A DNA stretch of 64,000 nucleotides from Torymus aiolomorphi (GCA_036365515.1 CM070873.1:192440604-192504603); one strand, 5' to 3'; counted from the stretch's first letter, positions 23,101 through 34,981 are shown. Notes: generated by a model from the sequence alone, not told the origin. Numbers and translations: made by a program.

Positions 23101-23515
23101 TTCACTTAAAAGTTTTTTTTTTTCATGTATTTTTCATATGTTTTATTAATAAGGTAGTATATACAGATGTAACGTTTAAGAGTAATTTTGAATTCTTAAT
23201 TTCTGAAATAAAAGAGTAAATTATTGAGAAAATTACATTAATTATATATAAAAATATATTTTATGTATATTTCATATATTATATAAAATTAATAATTTAT
23301 ATTTTTCATATGTTTTATTAATAGGGTAATATTTATAGATGTAACGCTTAAGAGTAGTTTTGAATTCTTAATTTCTGAAATAAAAGAGTAAATTATTAAG
23401 AAAATTACATTAATTATATATTAAGATATATTTTATTCTATTTTTTCCACATCACCTTGGAGGTAAATAGAAAGATGCGTTTTATTTTTAAGTGGTATCC
23501 CCAGTAAGCCTAATC
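23069..23515 (-). repeat. Helitron-associated repeat, inverted copy
   Basis: About 450 bp is the reverse complement of 35395-35875: it shares CACATCACCTTGGAGGTAAA, GGTATCCCCAGTA and two copies of AATTTCTGAAATAAAAGAGT. It precedes the plus-strand Helitron helicase, while the direct copies follow it. Thus the 12.8-kb interval 23.07-35.88 kb is bounded by long inverted repeats. It is either a terminal inverted repeat or the 3' region of an opposite-oriented Helitron. Confidence 0.7.
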
Positions 23516-23649
23516 CATAATGAATTGTATCCAAGATTTAAATCTTTAAGAATGTCGATGAACATTGTTACTCAGAGGTTTTCGGGGTCATAAAAAGGAT
23601 GCAACCACAGATATGTGAAGCTTACGAAGAAGTTGACGATCTCAAACAT

Positions 23650-25819
23650 AATAAGATGGTAGATATTTGAGTCCCATGGAAGCAGCATGGAGATTACAAG
23701 AATTTCCTTTATGTGGTAGAAGTCACACCGTAATACGTTTAGCAATTCACACCGAAAATAAAGAAAATATAATTTTCGAAGAAAATAGAGAGGAAAAAGC
23801 TTTAGATAACTGGAAAACTACATTAACTTCGTGGTTTGAATTAAATAAAAAAGATAAAAATGCAAAAAATATTAAATACGTCAATATACCAAAATATTAT
23901 ATTTTTAAGAATAAAACTTGGATAAAACGTCAACGAGAACTAAAACATGTTGCTATAGGACGTTTAAATGTAGTATCTCCAAGAGATATTGAAAGATTTC
24001 ATTTAAAATTAATTTTAAATCGTGTTAAAGACGCAACATCTTTTGAAGAATTGTGTACATTTGAAAATAAAACATATAATACTTACAAAGAAACAGCAAT
24101 ACAAATGGGTCTAATCGAAGATGATTTACAGATTGACAAAATTTTTGAAGAAGCTTGTAATATAATGTTACCTGTTCAATTGCGTAAATTTTTTACTTGG
24201 TTTTTAATAACAGATAACATTAATGGTAATACTATTTGGACAAAATTTAATCAATATTTTACAGAAGATTTTGACAACAATAAAAATAACCGAGCTCTTC
24301 ATCATATAAACGAAATTTTAAAAGTTGAAGAAATGTCTTGTAAAGATTTTGGATTACCTGAACCTGATGAAATTTTCGATACAAATAATGAAAATAATAA
24401 AGAAAATATTTTATTCTGTAAACAAATGTGTAATAATTACTATAGTCAATTAAACACAGATCAAAAAACGATTTTTACACAAATATTAAATAATGAACAT
24501 AAAATTAACTTTATTGATGGTCCTGGAGGTTCAGGTAAAACGTTTTTATATAAAACTTTAATTTATTATTTTTTGTCAATAGAACAAAAAATTATATCAA
24601 TGGCTTGGACTTGTATAGCATCTATACTATTACCAAAAGGTATGACCAGTCATAAAACTTTTAGATTACCTTTAGATTTAAACAATATTGAAAGTGCATT
24701 TTTTAAATTTGAATCAGATAAAAAAAAATTTCGTGAAGTTTTTGCGATTATTTGGGATGAAGCGTCGATGATTCCACGTAAAGCTTTAGAAATTGTTGAT
24801 AAAACTTTACAAGATGTTTGTAATAATAATCTACCATTCGGAGGAAAATTATTAATTTTAGGAGGTGATTTTAGACAAATTCTCCCTGTTGTTAAAAATG
24901 GTTGTAGAAGCACAATATTCAAGAAACAATAAAATATTCAAATCTTTGGTCATTATTTAATATAATGTATTTGAGAACAAATATCCGTTCAAAAGATATC
25001 ATGTTTGCTTCATTTTTATTAGATATTGGAGAAGGTAAATTTAACTCATTTGTTATACCTGATAGTTTTAAAACAAACTATGTTTGTTTTAAAATATATG
25101 AAAATATAAATTGTAGTATATCAATAAATAGAGTTATATTAACATCACATAATGAAGATGCAAATATTTTAAATAATAAAATTTTAAAACTATTAAATAC
25201 TGAAGAAAATACGTATTATAGTTTAGATTACGCTACTCATAAAGATGTAGATTTATCTGATGATAACATCCATATTAATTACCCGATTGAAACTTTAAAC
25301 AATATACGTGAAGGGCTACCACCACATAAATTAAAACTTAAAATAAATACTATTGTAATGTTAATAAGAAATTTAAGTATTAACGATGGATTATGTAATG
25401 GAACACGATTAAAAATTACTAAATTATTTAAATACAACATAGAAGCAGAAATAATAACAGATGAAAACTCTGGAAACATAGTTTTTATTCCTCGAATTAC
25501 ATTAAGCACTGGAAATTCTTCATCATTACCATTTATTTTATATAGAAAATAATTTCCTTTAATATTAGCGTTTACTATGACTATTAATAAATCACAAGGT
25601 CAAAGTTTTGATAGTGTTGGAATATATATTAGAAGACCATTATTTTCTCATGGTCAATTATATGTAGCATTATCAAGATGTAAAAACCCAGATAAAATTT
25701 TTATTGAAAATAATTCAGAAAATAAAAGAAATTATAAATATCGTTTGGAAAGAAATTTTAGAATTAATTTTCAAATATTTTTCTTTTTAGAATATGTCGT
25801 CTACACAGAACGAAAGTAA
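23650..25819 (+). pseudogene. Helitron Rep/helicase, copy 1 (5'-truncated)
   Basis: The frame begins inside RepHel with the DGRYLSPMEAAWRLQEFP region and continues as a Pif1-like helicase: GPGGSGKTFLYKTL (Walker A, ~24517), IIWDEASMIP (Walker B, ~24750), GGDFRQILPVV, then [10 protein letters not shown] and VALSRCKNP at the end. It is broken by a frame change at 24930-24965 and a single TAA at 25550-25552. The Rep nuclease motifs are absent at the 5' end, where unrelated sequence joins at about 23650. RepHel proteins nick and unwind DNA for rolling-circle transposition. This copy cannot make a complete one. It lacks the ~690-bp helicase-linker deletion seen in copy 2. Confidence 0.88.
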
Positions 25820-26056
25820 ATTACAAAAAACAACAATATATTTATTCGTTATTCAATAATAATAATAAATACATAATAAATTATTAGTTTTAGACTATTT
25901 AGAATATGAACAAAATTATATGGAATACATGATTAATTTAGAATCAGATAAAATTATTGAAAAAGATAAATTAAAAAAACTAAATCATCAGTAAAAAAAA
26001 AAATAAGAAAACAACAGAACAATAAAAATACAAAACTCAAAATCGGAAAACTTAAA
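25794..26056 (+). pseudogene. Small downstream Helitron-linked ORF, 5' part
   Basis: An ATG at 25794 overlaps the helicase end and starts a short frame (MSSTQNESK). Further frames (LDYLEYEQNYMEYMINLESDK, then QNNKNTKLKIGKL) run up to the Penelope insertion and continue at 34994 as VDKILEELKNLSLQ and a stop. I infer a small coiled-coil-like second protein, now frameshifted and interrupted. The function is not known. Confidence 0.4.
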
Positions 26057-26068
26057 TGATGATAATGT

Positions 26069-26350
26069 TTTTAGTCAATTCTGACTAGATCCGTTGGGAG
26101 CGAGGAAGAAAATAAATCTCCCACGATGTTAAAGTTTGCGACGTTTCGTCGACGGATTTGTCGACCTCTTCAGGCTTTATTTCAAATATATCAGAAAATT
26201 ATGAAAATTACACTGGATAGTTAAAATACATCAAAATTACAATAAATGTTAACAACAATTGTTACCTTGTTTATCTCGCAGAGATTCGTCAAAAGATGTG
26301 AATATGTATATATTAACGCAGAGCTTATATAGTATTGTGGTTGCACCGAT
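26069..26350 (-). repeat. Penelope pseudo-LTR, 3' copy
   Basis: About 280 bp, shared nearly identically with 32826-33106 (same orientation) and 34620-34935 (inverted). On the minus strand it contains GCCTGAAGAGGTCGAC... and ...GTCGACGAAACGTC, resembling the two conserved strands of a hammerhead ribozyme core (26134-26175). Confidence 0.8.
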
Positions 26351-26541
26351 GGTAAACAAAAACAAAAACAATAATAGAGAGAGAAAAACTGTCATAGATA
26401 TACGGTATTATTTACGTAACGAGTAAAACATAAATTTATATTCTCTACTAAGATTCAATGTATCTTCGTTTTTGTTAATTGTATTAGGTGTGCTATTAAT
26501 GAATAACATTTCGGAGATAAGTCTTTTTTGATAATCGCTTT

Positions 26542-28100
26542 CTAGTCTTTTATCTTAACTGACTCAAAGTCGAATTCATGTTTATATGTATTTTTATGTG
26601 CATATACAACTGCCTTATCATTCTTATTCATACGATGTTCGGAAATACGTTTATTTAAAGCACGTTTTGTCTCACCTATATGCCGAGCATCACAGTCTTT
26701 ACATGAGAATTCATAAACTACATTCGTTTGTTCATGTTTATTGGTTTTGTCTTTACCAAGAACAACCAATTTATTTAGTTTATTGACTGTAGATGGAATA
26801 ATTTGAATGTTATATTTTTTAAATAATTTTTTGCAGTTGTTATAAAAATTTGAATGAAACGGTAATGACACTTTTAAGTTATAACCGTTGGTATGTACTG
26901 GTTTGTTATTGGTATTATTTGAGTTTTTAATTTTGAAAAGTCTGGCTTTTGTGTATTTTTTTATAAAGACCGTAGGATATGAATTCTCAATAAGTATGTC
27001 TGTGACCCGCGATATATTTTTGTTGTGAAACCGTTTGTCTGATAACAGAATAGCCCTATCTATTAAGTTAAAAACTATATTCTTTTTTAATGATACAGGA
27101 TGGTTGCTATAATAATTCAATGTTCTATTCGGGGACATTGGTTTACCAATAAATAAATTGGAATACCAATCAGTGATAATATTGCCGTTTTCTTTAACAA
27201 GAGAAACATCCAAAAAGTTAATACTGTTGTTATTCTCTATTTCATAAGTGAAATTAAGATTACAATCGAATTCATTGAACACTTTGTTAACTATATGGAT
27301 ATCTTCTTTTTTAATGCAACAAATCGAATCATCCACATACCGAAAATAAAAAATCGGTATGATGTTGAAATCAATTTTGAGTTTATTCCAACAAAAAACT
27401 TCTAAATCTTCCAACACTAGATCAGCAAAAAAAGGAGAGGTGGGGGAACCCATCGGTGTCCCAAAAATTTGTTGGTAACATCTGTCATTAAAGGTAAAAA
27501 ATACATTTTCAAACAAAAATTTTGTACTATCAATAATATCACTGAACGGTATTTTACAGTTATTTAAAATATTTGAGGCACGTTTCTCTAAACTCTGAAT
27601 TACAAGGTTCAACAAGACATTTGGGAAAAGAGAAACTACGTCTAATGAAACAAGGGTGTATCCATCTGGAATTTTAATGTTTTTTAATTTTTGGATTAAA
27701 TCAAAACTATTGTCTATGTGTGATTTGGGAGGAGAGAAGCAACTCTTAAGGTTTTCATAAATTACTTTTGCTAGGAGATGGGTTGGGCTGTTGACAGTTG
27801 AAATTATCGGTCTGAATGATAATGTTGGTTTATGGATTTTAGGTAAACCATAGCATTTTGCAAGTTGTGTGTCTGTCTGTGTGAGTTGTATGGTATGATA
27901 GTTATGTTTGAGAATGTTATTTTTGTTGAAATTTTTTAGGATTTTATAGACACCATTTTGTAGTTTGTTAAGGGGTTTCCCTTTTATCTCTTTATATACC
28001 TTGTTGTCATTAAGTAATTCATTCATTTTTTGTATATACTCTGATTTGTCTAAGCAAACAGTTACATTGGCTTTGTCTGATTATGTGAAAAATATATCTC
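26542..28100 (-). pseudogene. Penelope reverse transcriptase and GIY-YIG endonuclease, copy 1
   Basis: The 494-codon frame from 28026 has reverse transcriptase motifs (CYGLPKIHKP, SFRPIIST, LVSLDVVSLF, GTPMGSPTSPFFADL and YVDD in FRYVDDSICC) followed by a Penelope-type endonuclease (VVYEFSCKDC, IGETKRALNKRISEHR). Upstream (28027-28100) the frame continues with the conserved DKANVTVCLDKSEYIQKM beyond an internal TAA at about 28081-28083. In this copy the YIG tyrosine is His (DARHIGETK), whereas copy 2 keeps Tyr. The protein would bind its RNA and prime from nicked DNA. The stop and the upstream interruption make the copy inactive. Confidence 0.9.
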
Positions 28101-28740
28101 TGTTGTCTCTTATAAATTTTTGAGCAGTTTTTATTTGTTTGAATAACGTTCGGTCAGTAAGATTCGGCTGTTGTTACAATTTGTTTGGAATTTTATAGCT
28201 TTAACTATATCTTGTCTTATTTTATGTTTATCATTGGCATTCAAATGTGAGGTATTAAGACTTGATTCTAAATTTTTGATGGTAGAAAAAATATTAGATT
28301 CTGACATATTACCCTGTTAATATGCGAAGTTACGGCCTAGAGAAGCAATTTCGGCAACGTTCGAAGGGATGTATACATTAGAAAGATTTTTGAAACACTT
28401 ATCAATATTAATGTTTAAATTATTATGAACATTGGATCTCCTTTTGATCAGATTAAGTTTTTTATTAAAACGATAGTTAAGTTTTTTGTCTAACGTTTTA
28501 ATATTCTTGTTGCTCAGATTGAAGAAATTCTTTAAAGTGTGACAATCAATGTTTAAATTTTTTATGTCAATAAATAAACTATGAATAGATCGGTTAAGTA
28601 ACTTTTTGTGTAGAGTAAAATCTCTAATTTCTAACTTCAGTAATTTGTTGGAAAGCTTCTTAGTGTGGATAAATAAGCTGTCTATACAAGACTTACTTCG
28701 AAATTTGAGTTTTTCCAGTTTTCGTGCTGTGTTCCCACAC
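28101..28740 (-). pseudogene. Penelope N-terminal region, copy 1
   Basis: The Lys/Leu/Asn-rich helical frame 28745-28317 (LEKLKFRSKSCID, KLSNKLLKLEIRDFTLHKK) precedes the reverse transcriptase and ends at a stop near 28317. Several frame breaks separate it from the catalytic part. Its own start lies beyond the repeat insertion, at 32819. Penelope N-terminal domains of this type have no assigned catalytic role. Confidence 0.6.
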
Positions 28741-28744
28741 AGCA

Positions 28745-29890
28745 TGTATTAATTCTGAAAGGATTCTGAAAGAATGCATGAAATAATTTTATTCTTTCAG
28801 AAATCATTCAGTGAAAGGATTCTGTAATAATGCTATGTCCGGGGTATTTTCCTTTCAGAATTAATTCAATGGAATAATTCAAAAATAATTTATAATATCA
28901 TTGCAAAATTTATTCAATAGAAGATTTCTGAAAGGATTCATGGATTATTACCAAAAGGTTACTAAAAGATATTTCAAAATTATTTCCTGAAATAATTCTG
29001 AAAGGAAAATACCCCGGACATAGCATCATTACAGAATCCTTTCACTGAATGATTTCTGAAAGAATCTTTCAGAATCCTTTCAGAATTAATATCACATATT
29101 ATTGCAGAATCCTTTCAATGAAAGATGTCTGAAAGGATTCAGGAATTAATTTTGTGAATTAATTCGAAAATATTATGAAAATATTACTAACAAGAAATTT
29201 GGAAGACGGATAAATCCCGTATTATTACAGAATCCTTCCAATGAAAGGTGTCTCAAAGGATTCAGGAATTAATTTGTGAATTAATTCCTGAATCCTTTCA
29301 GACATCTTTCATTGAAAGGATTCTGTAATAATACGTGATTTATACTGTTCGAAATTTCTTTTTAGTAATATTTCCATAATATTTTCGAATTAATTCACAA
29401 AATTAATTCTGAATCCTTTCAGACATCTTTCATTGGAAGGATTCTGCAATAATACGTTATTTATACTCTTTGAAATTTCTTTTTAGTAATATTTCCATAA
29501 TATTTTCGAATTAATTCACAAAATTAATTCCTGAATCCTTTCAATGAAAGATGTATGAAAGGATTCAGGAATTAATATTGTAAATTAATTAGAAAATATT
29601 ATGGAAATATTACTAACAAGAAATTTGAAGAGGATAAATCCCGTATTATTACAGAATCCTTCCAATGAAGGATGTCTGAAAGGATTCAGGAATTAATTTT
29701 GTGAATTAATTCGAAAATATAATGGAAATATTACTAACAAAAAATTTCGAAGGTTATAAAATCATGTATTATTGCAGAATCCTTTCAATGAAAGATTTTT
29801 GGAAGGATTCAGGAATAAATATTGTGAATTAATTAGAAAATATTTAGTAAATATTACTAACAATAAATTTCGAAGGGTATATATAATCCC
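28745..29890. repeat. Array of ~128-bp units in both orientations
   Basis: The palindromic word GAATCCTTTCAATGAAAG plus TGTCTGAAAGGATTC recurs near 28800, 29040, 29104, 29228, 29290, 29415, 29545, 29650 and 29775. Some units are direct and the units in 29285-29530 are inverted, so the cluster can fold extensively. The linker AATTAATTCGAAAATATTATG is common to the units. Confidence 0.75.
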
Positions 29891-30014
29891 GTATTTGAAG
29901 GTACAATTTTATAATTTAGAATATTATTTAAATAATATTCTAACTATTTTTACATATATTTACATTGTTAATAATTTTACACTATTTTATCGCAGAAAAA
30001 AACGCAGAAAAATT

Positions 30015-30090
30015 TTTTACATGATGGAGATTCGAACCTGGGTCGCTTGGGTACTACGCAAATACGCTATCCATTACGCTATCGCTCGCT
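30015..30090 (-). tRNA. tRNA-like sequence, degenerate (possible SINE head)
   Basis: On the minus strand, TAGCGTAATGGATAGCG resembles an A box with D arm and GGTTCGAATCT is a good B box, about 35 nt apart. A loop with GTAGTAC could hold anticodon AGT. The T-stem pairing is poor and the anticodon stem has a mismatch, so this is more likely a tRNA pseudogene or a tRNA-derived SINE head than a working tRNA. Confidence 0.35.
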
Positions 30091-31249
30091 TGTTAGATCA
30101 TTTCATTTTTTTCATTATATACTGCAATATGAGTGATACGATACATTAGAAAATTTATTCTTAATATTACTTTATTTTTTAATATTAACTTTGATCAATT
30201 AATTCATAGTTATTTAATACTTTTAGTTTATTAACTATTGTATTAAGTCGATGTGAAATGTGTGTGTATAAAGGGAGCTCTTCCTTACCGACGTTATGAG
30301 TTTTTACATTTTTTTGATCTTAGATTCAACTTTTGATGAATGAAGCTCTTCACTGCACTCCGTAATTGCATAAATAATACACCTATAAATTTTTCAGAAA
30401 TTCTGTTCATTATTTTTCATAAAAAACTGGTAGAAAATTTTTCAACCCGTTTCCTGTAAAATCTATAACGAGCAATAACTTGAAAATTTACACATAGTGT
30501 ATTTTTGTCATTACGAAGGGCAATAAAGAGCTCTTTTCCCGAAATTCGATAAAAATAAAAAAATGATAATTGCATATAATGCAGAGATGAATAGAATGAG
30601 CTCTACCTTACCGACGTTATTATTATTTGTAGTGTTTTCAATTTAGAATCAACTTTTAGAGTCAACGGCTCTTTACTCTTGGCAGACGTATAAATAATAT
30701 TTCTGTCGATTTTGAGGGGACTTCTAAACATTGTCATACTGAAAGAATACTATTATGAATAATAATAAAAAATATTGCTTATTTTAAGTACCTATATTAT
30801 TCATCTTTAAATGTTTTTTTTCCTTTTATTTTAAGTTTTTATATTCTTACATTAACTTTTCAAATTAATATTTTTCGCAATTAGTAAATGTTTCAATCTA
30901 TCTTAGTTCACAAAAACGAAAAATTATATACCCCCACACATTTTAATACGTTCTTTAATAGGATCATACGAATGTAGAAAACAATGGACGACTAAATCCG
31001 ATCATTATCCAATCATTTCATTTTTTTCATTATATAGTGCAAAATGACTGACAAAATAAATTAGAATATTTATTTCTAATATTTCTTTATTTTTTAATAT
31101 TAACTTTGTTTAATTAGTATATACTTATTTAGTAAGTTTTGTTTATTAAATATTGTATTAATTAGGACTTATTTGATTGAAACAAATTCGAATTAAAAAC
31201 AAAATAAATACATTATACGATGCCTCTTATATACGGACGCTGCCCTTTT

Positions 31250-32420
31250 CGTGTTGAATACTTGCAATAATTTCTGAACTATTTTATGTTTTCTTTCAAA
31301 AAATCTTTTCAAGGTTCTTTCAGGAAGAATTCGTGTAAATATCTTTTTTGCTATTGTGTTTTAAAAAATTTTATTGTAACAATCTTTTTCAAACGAATTC
31401 TAAATTATTTCTTGTATTAATTCACGTGAGTTTCCCGCAACATTTCATGAAATAATTCATGAAATTATTTTCAATAGATATTGAATTATCTTTGTGAATG
31501 ATTCATTTTTATCATTCTGAAATTATTTCTGAATTATTTCGTGATATAATTCTTGACATGATTGCTGAATTGTTATGTTTTCTTTAAAAAAATCTATTAA
31601 TTCACACGAGTTTCCCGGAAGATTTCATGAAATAATTCATGTAAGATTTTTGAATAGATATTGAATTATTTTTGTGAATGATTAATTTGTATCTTTCTGA
31701 AATTATTTCTGAATTATTGCATGAAAGAATACTTGCAATAATTTCGAAATTATTTTATGTATTCTTTCAAAAAATCTTTTCAAAGTCCTTTCAGAATTAA
31801 TTCGTGTAATTATTTTTTTGCTATTTTGTTTTAAAAAATTTTATTTTAAAAATCTTTTTCAAAAGAATTCAAAATTATTTCTTGTATTAATTCACACGAG
31901 TTTCCGAGAAGATTTCATCAAATAATTCATGTAAGATTTTTGAATAGATACTGAATTATTTTTGTGAATGATTAATTTGTATCTTTCTAAAATTATTTCT
32001 GAATTATTGCATGAAAGAATACTTGCAATAATTTCGAAATTATTTTATGTATTCTTTCAAAAAATCTTTTCAAAGTCCTTTCAGAATTAATTCGTGTAAT
32101 TATTTTTTTTTGCTATTTTGTTTTAAAAAATTTTATTCTAAAAATCTTTTTCAAAAGAATTCAAAATTATTTCTTGTATTAATTCACACGAGTTTCTCAG
32201 AAGATTTCATGAAATAATTCATGTAAGATTTTTTAATAGATACTGAATTATTTTTGTGAATGATTAATTTATATCTTTCTGAAATTATTTCTGAATTATT
32301 GCATGAAAGAATACTTGCAATAATTTCGAAATTATTTTATGTATTCTTTCAAAAAATCTTTTCAAAGTCCTTTCAGAAATAATTCGTGTAATTATTTTTT
32401 GGTAACACTTTTTTTATTTT
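31250..32420. repeat. Tandem repeat, ~291-bp period
   Basis: GCATGAAAGAATACTTGCAA starts units at 31719, 32009 and 32301 (spacing 290 and 292 bp). Earlier shortened units lie near 31251 and 31560. Units contain TCTTTTCAAAGTCCTTTCAG and TTAATTCACACGAGTTTC. The last three are highly similar. Confidence 0.85.
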
Positions 32421-32583
32421 TTTGGAAGATTTTTGAAAGTATTTTGTAAGGATTCCATATATTATTTTAAAAATTAATTTAAAATTAATTTTTTTTCCTT
32501 TTAAAATTCTTTCTAAATCATTTCAATGTATTAATTCATGAATTATTTCATGTAATTATTTCAGTTTTCTTTCATGCTGTATG

Positions 32584-32849
32584 GGTTGTATATATGGCTG
32601 GGGACCACCTCCAGTAGTTTAGTCTTTGAGGAAATTCAACTGGTGGGTAATTTCTCTCTGTCTACGGCGTGACTTTAACCATTTTTTCAATTTTTGAGTT
32701 ATGTTCGATCCATGGGTAATTGTTATGTGTTGAAAAAAAGAAGAAGATTGACCTGTCTCTGATCCTAGGCCAGGGGTATGATCTAAGTTGTTAATCGCAT
32801 TCACGATTTTACTCCCCATTGCAGAAATGATGATAATGTTTTTAGTCAA
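32584..32849 (-). pseudogene. Penelope N-terminus, first exon-like piece of copy 1
   Basis: The ATG at 32819 begins MGSKIVNAINNLD, followed by a Ser/Gly segment and a basic helix (QKLKKWLKSRRRQREITHQL). A stop occurs near 32619. The same first residues reappear at 34947 on the plus strand after the pseudo-LTR of copy 2, so this is the genuine N-terminus of the family. The insertion at 28738-32583 separates it from the rest. Confidence 0.65.
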
Positions 32850-33106
32850 TTTTGACTAGATCCGTTGGGAGCGAGGAAGAAAATAAATCTCCCACGATGT
32901 TAAAGTTTGCGACGTTTCGTCGACGGATTTGTCGACCTCTTCAGGCTTTATTTAAAATATATCAGAAAATTATAAAAATTACACTGGATAGTTAAAATAC
33001 ATCGAAATTACAATAAATGTTAACAACAATTGTTACCTTGTTTATCCCGCAGAGATTCGTCAAAAGATGTGAATATGTATATATTAAATCAGAGCTTATA
33101 TAGTAT
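32826..33106 (-). repeat. Penelope pseudo-LTR, central copy
   Basis: Nearly identical to 26069-26350 in the same orientation. It serves as the 5' pseudo-LTR of copy 1 and joins head-to-head to the truncated copy 2 at 33106. The hammerhead-like segment is at 32905-32946 (minus). Confidence 0.8.
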
Positions 33107-34449
33107 TGTGGTTGCACAGACAGACAGACACACAACTTGCAAAATGCTATGGTTTACCTAAAATCCATAAACCAACATTATCATTCAGACCGATAATTTC
33201 AACTGTCAACAGCCCAACCCATCCCCTAGCAAAAGTGATTTATGAAAACCTTAAGAGTTGCTTCCCTCCTCCCAAATCACACATAGACAATAGTTTTGAT
33301 TTAATCAAAAAATTAAAAAACATTAAAATTCCAGATGGATACACCCTTGTTTCATTAGACGTAGTTTCTCCTTTAACAAATGTCTCGTTGAACCTTGTAA
33401 TTCAGAGTTTAGAGAAACGTGCCTCAAATATTTTAAATAACTGTAAAATACCGTTCAGTGATTTTATTGATAGTACAAAATTTTTGTTTGAAAATGTATT
33501 TTTTACCTTTAATGACAGATATTACCAACAAATTTTTGGGACACCGATGGGTTCCTCCATCTCTCCTTTTTTTGCTGATCTAGTGTTGGAAGATTTAGAT
33601 TTAGAAGTTTTTTGTTGGAATAAACTCAAAATTGATTTCAACATCATACCGATTTTTTATTTTCGGTATGTTGATGATTCGATTTGTTGCATTAAAAAAG
33701 AAGATATCCATATAGTTAACAAAGCGTTCAATGAATTCGATTGTAATCTTAATTTCACTTATGAAATAGAGAATAACAAACGTATTAACTTTTTGGATGT
33801 TTCTCTTGTTAAAGAAAACGGCAATATTATCACTGATTGGTATTGTAAACCAATGTCCTCGAATAGAACATTGAATTATTATAGCAACCATCCTGTATCA
33901 TTAAAAAAGAATATAGTTTTTAACTTAATAGATAGGGCTATTCTGTTATCAGACAAACGGTTTCACAACAAAAATATATCGCGGGTCACAGACATACTTA
34001 TTGAGAATTCATATCCTACGGTCTTTATCAAAAAATACACAAAAGCCAGACTTTTCAAAATTAAAAACTCAAATAATACCAATAACAAACCAGTACATAC
34101 CAACGGTTATAACTTAAAAGTGTCATTACCGTTTCATTCAAATTTTTATAATAACTGCAAAAAATTATTTAAAAAATATAACATTCAAATTATTCCATCT
34201 ATAGTCAATAAACTAAATAAATTGGTTGTTCTTGGTAAAGACAAAACCAATAAACTTGAACAAACGAATGTAGTTTATGAATTCTCATGTAAAGACTGTG
34301 ACGCTCGGTATATAGGTGAAACAAAACGTGCTTTAAATAAACGTATTTCCGAACATCGTATGAATAAGAATGATAAGGCAGTTGTATATGCACATAAAAA
34401 TACATACAAACATGAATTCGACTTTGAGTCAGTTAAGATAAAAGACTAG
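33106..34449 (+). CDS. Penelope reverse transcriptase-endonuclease, copy 2 (5'-truncated, open frame)
   Basis: This 447-codon frame is uninterrupted and differs from copy 1 by scattered substitutions and small indels (an extra Asp-Leu in LEDLDLEVF; loss of five residues before KPMSSNRTL). It contains CYGLPKIHKP, SFRPIIST, GTPMGSSISPFFADL, FRYVDDSICC and an endonuclease with intact DARYIGETKRALNKR. The N-terminal half of the element, including the MGSKIV start, is missing: the frame begins at the junction with the pseudo-LTR. It is therefore a truncated copy even though its catalytic core is open. A 3' untranslated stretch and pseudo-LTR follow. Confidence 0.88.
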   Translation: MWLHRQTDTQLAKCYGLPKIHKPTLSFRPIISTVNSPTHPLAKVIYENLKSCFPPPKSHIDNSFDLIKKLKNIKIPDGYTLVSLDVVSPLTNVSLNLVIQSLEKRASNILNNCKIPFSDFIDSTKFLFENVFFTFNDRYYQQIFGTPMGSSISPFFADLVLEDLDLEVFCWNKLKIDFNIIPIFYFRYVDDSICCIKKEDIHIVNKAFNEFDCNLNFTYEIENNKRINFLDVSLVKENGNIITDWYCKPMSSNRTLNYYSNHPVSLKKNIVFNLIDRAILLSDKRFHNKNISRVTDILIENSYPTVFIKKYTKARLFKIKNSNNTNNKPVHTNGYNLKVSLPFHSNFYNNCKKLFKKYNIQIIPSIVNKLNKLVVLGKDKTNKLEQTNVVYEFSCKDCDARYIGETKRALNKRISEHRMNKNDKAVVYAHKNTYKHEFDFESVKIKD

Positions 34450-34619
34450 AAAGCGATTATCAAAAAAGACTTATCTCCGAAATGTTATTCATTAATAGCA
34501 CACCTAATACAATTAACAAAAACGAAGATACATTGAATCTTAGTAGAGAATATAAATTTATGTTTTACTCGTTACGTAAATAATAACGTATATCTATGAC
34601 AGTTTTTCTCTCTCTATTA

Positions 34620-34981
34620 TTGTTTTTGTTTTTGTTCACCATCGGTGCAACCACAATACTATATAAGCTCTGCGTTAATATATACATATTCACATCTTTT
34701 GACGAATCTCTGCGAGATAAACAAGGTAACAATTGTTGTTAACATTTATTGTAATTTCGGTGTATTTTAACTGTCCAGTGTAATTTTTATAATTTTCTGA
34801 TATATTTGAAATAAAGCCTGAAGAGGTCGACAAATCCGTCGACGAAACGTCGCAAACTTTAACATCGTGGGAGATTTATTTTCTTCCTCGCTCCCAACGG
34901 ATCTAGTCAGAATTGACTAAAAACATTATCATCATTTCTGCAATGGGAAGTAAAATCGTGAATACGATTAACAACTTAGAT
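34620..34981 (+). repeat. Penelope pseudo-LTR, 3' copy of copy 2, plus start of next unit
   Basis: Inverted relative to the other two pseudo-LTRs. The hammerhead-like segment GCCTGAAGAGGTCGAC...GTCGACGAAACGTC is at 34816-34857. After the pseudo-LTR comes ATGGGAAGTAAAATCGTGAA, the first codons of the Penelope ORF, cut off by the target duplication at 34982. Confidence 0.8.

Larger units (their letters stand above)
28738..32583. mobile_element. 3.8-kb repeat-rich insertion splitting the Penelope N-terminal ORF
   Basis: The insertion sits between the two halves of the Penelope N-terminal frame. Its ends both show ACAGCATG in inverted orientation (ACAGCATGTATTAATTCTGA at left; CTTTCATGCTGT at right), a weak terminal inverted repeat without a visible target duplication. 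The left 1.1 kb consists of ~128-bp palindromic units, and the right 1.3 kb of ~291-bp tandem units. I see no coding region in it. Identity unknown. Confidence 0.6.
26057..34981. mobile_element. Head-to-head Penelope-like element pair with 12-bp target duplication
   Basis: GGAAAACTTAAA occurs at 26045-26056 and again at 34982-34993, at the two edges of the composite. Inside are a minus-strand copy (26069-32849, itself interrupted), a shared pseudo-LTR (32826-33106), and a 5'-truncated plus-strand copy (33106-34981). The plus copy runs through its pseudo-LTR into the first codons of another unit (ATGGGAAGTAAAATCG, ~34947), so the source was a tandem. Penelope elements are known for inverted partial copies joined at a pseudo-LTR and for variable target duplications. 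The duplication shows that the pair entered in one event. Confidence 0.88.

Noticed and set aside
29772..30149. 125-codon open frame
   Set aside because: It runs through the palindromic repeats and the tRNA-like sequence, and has no recognisable domain.
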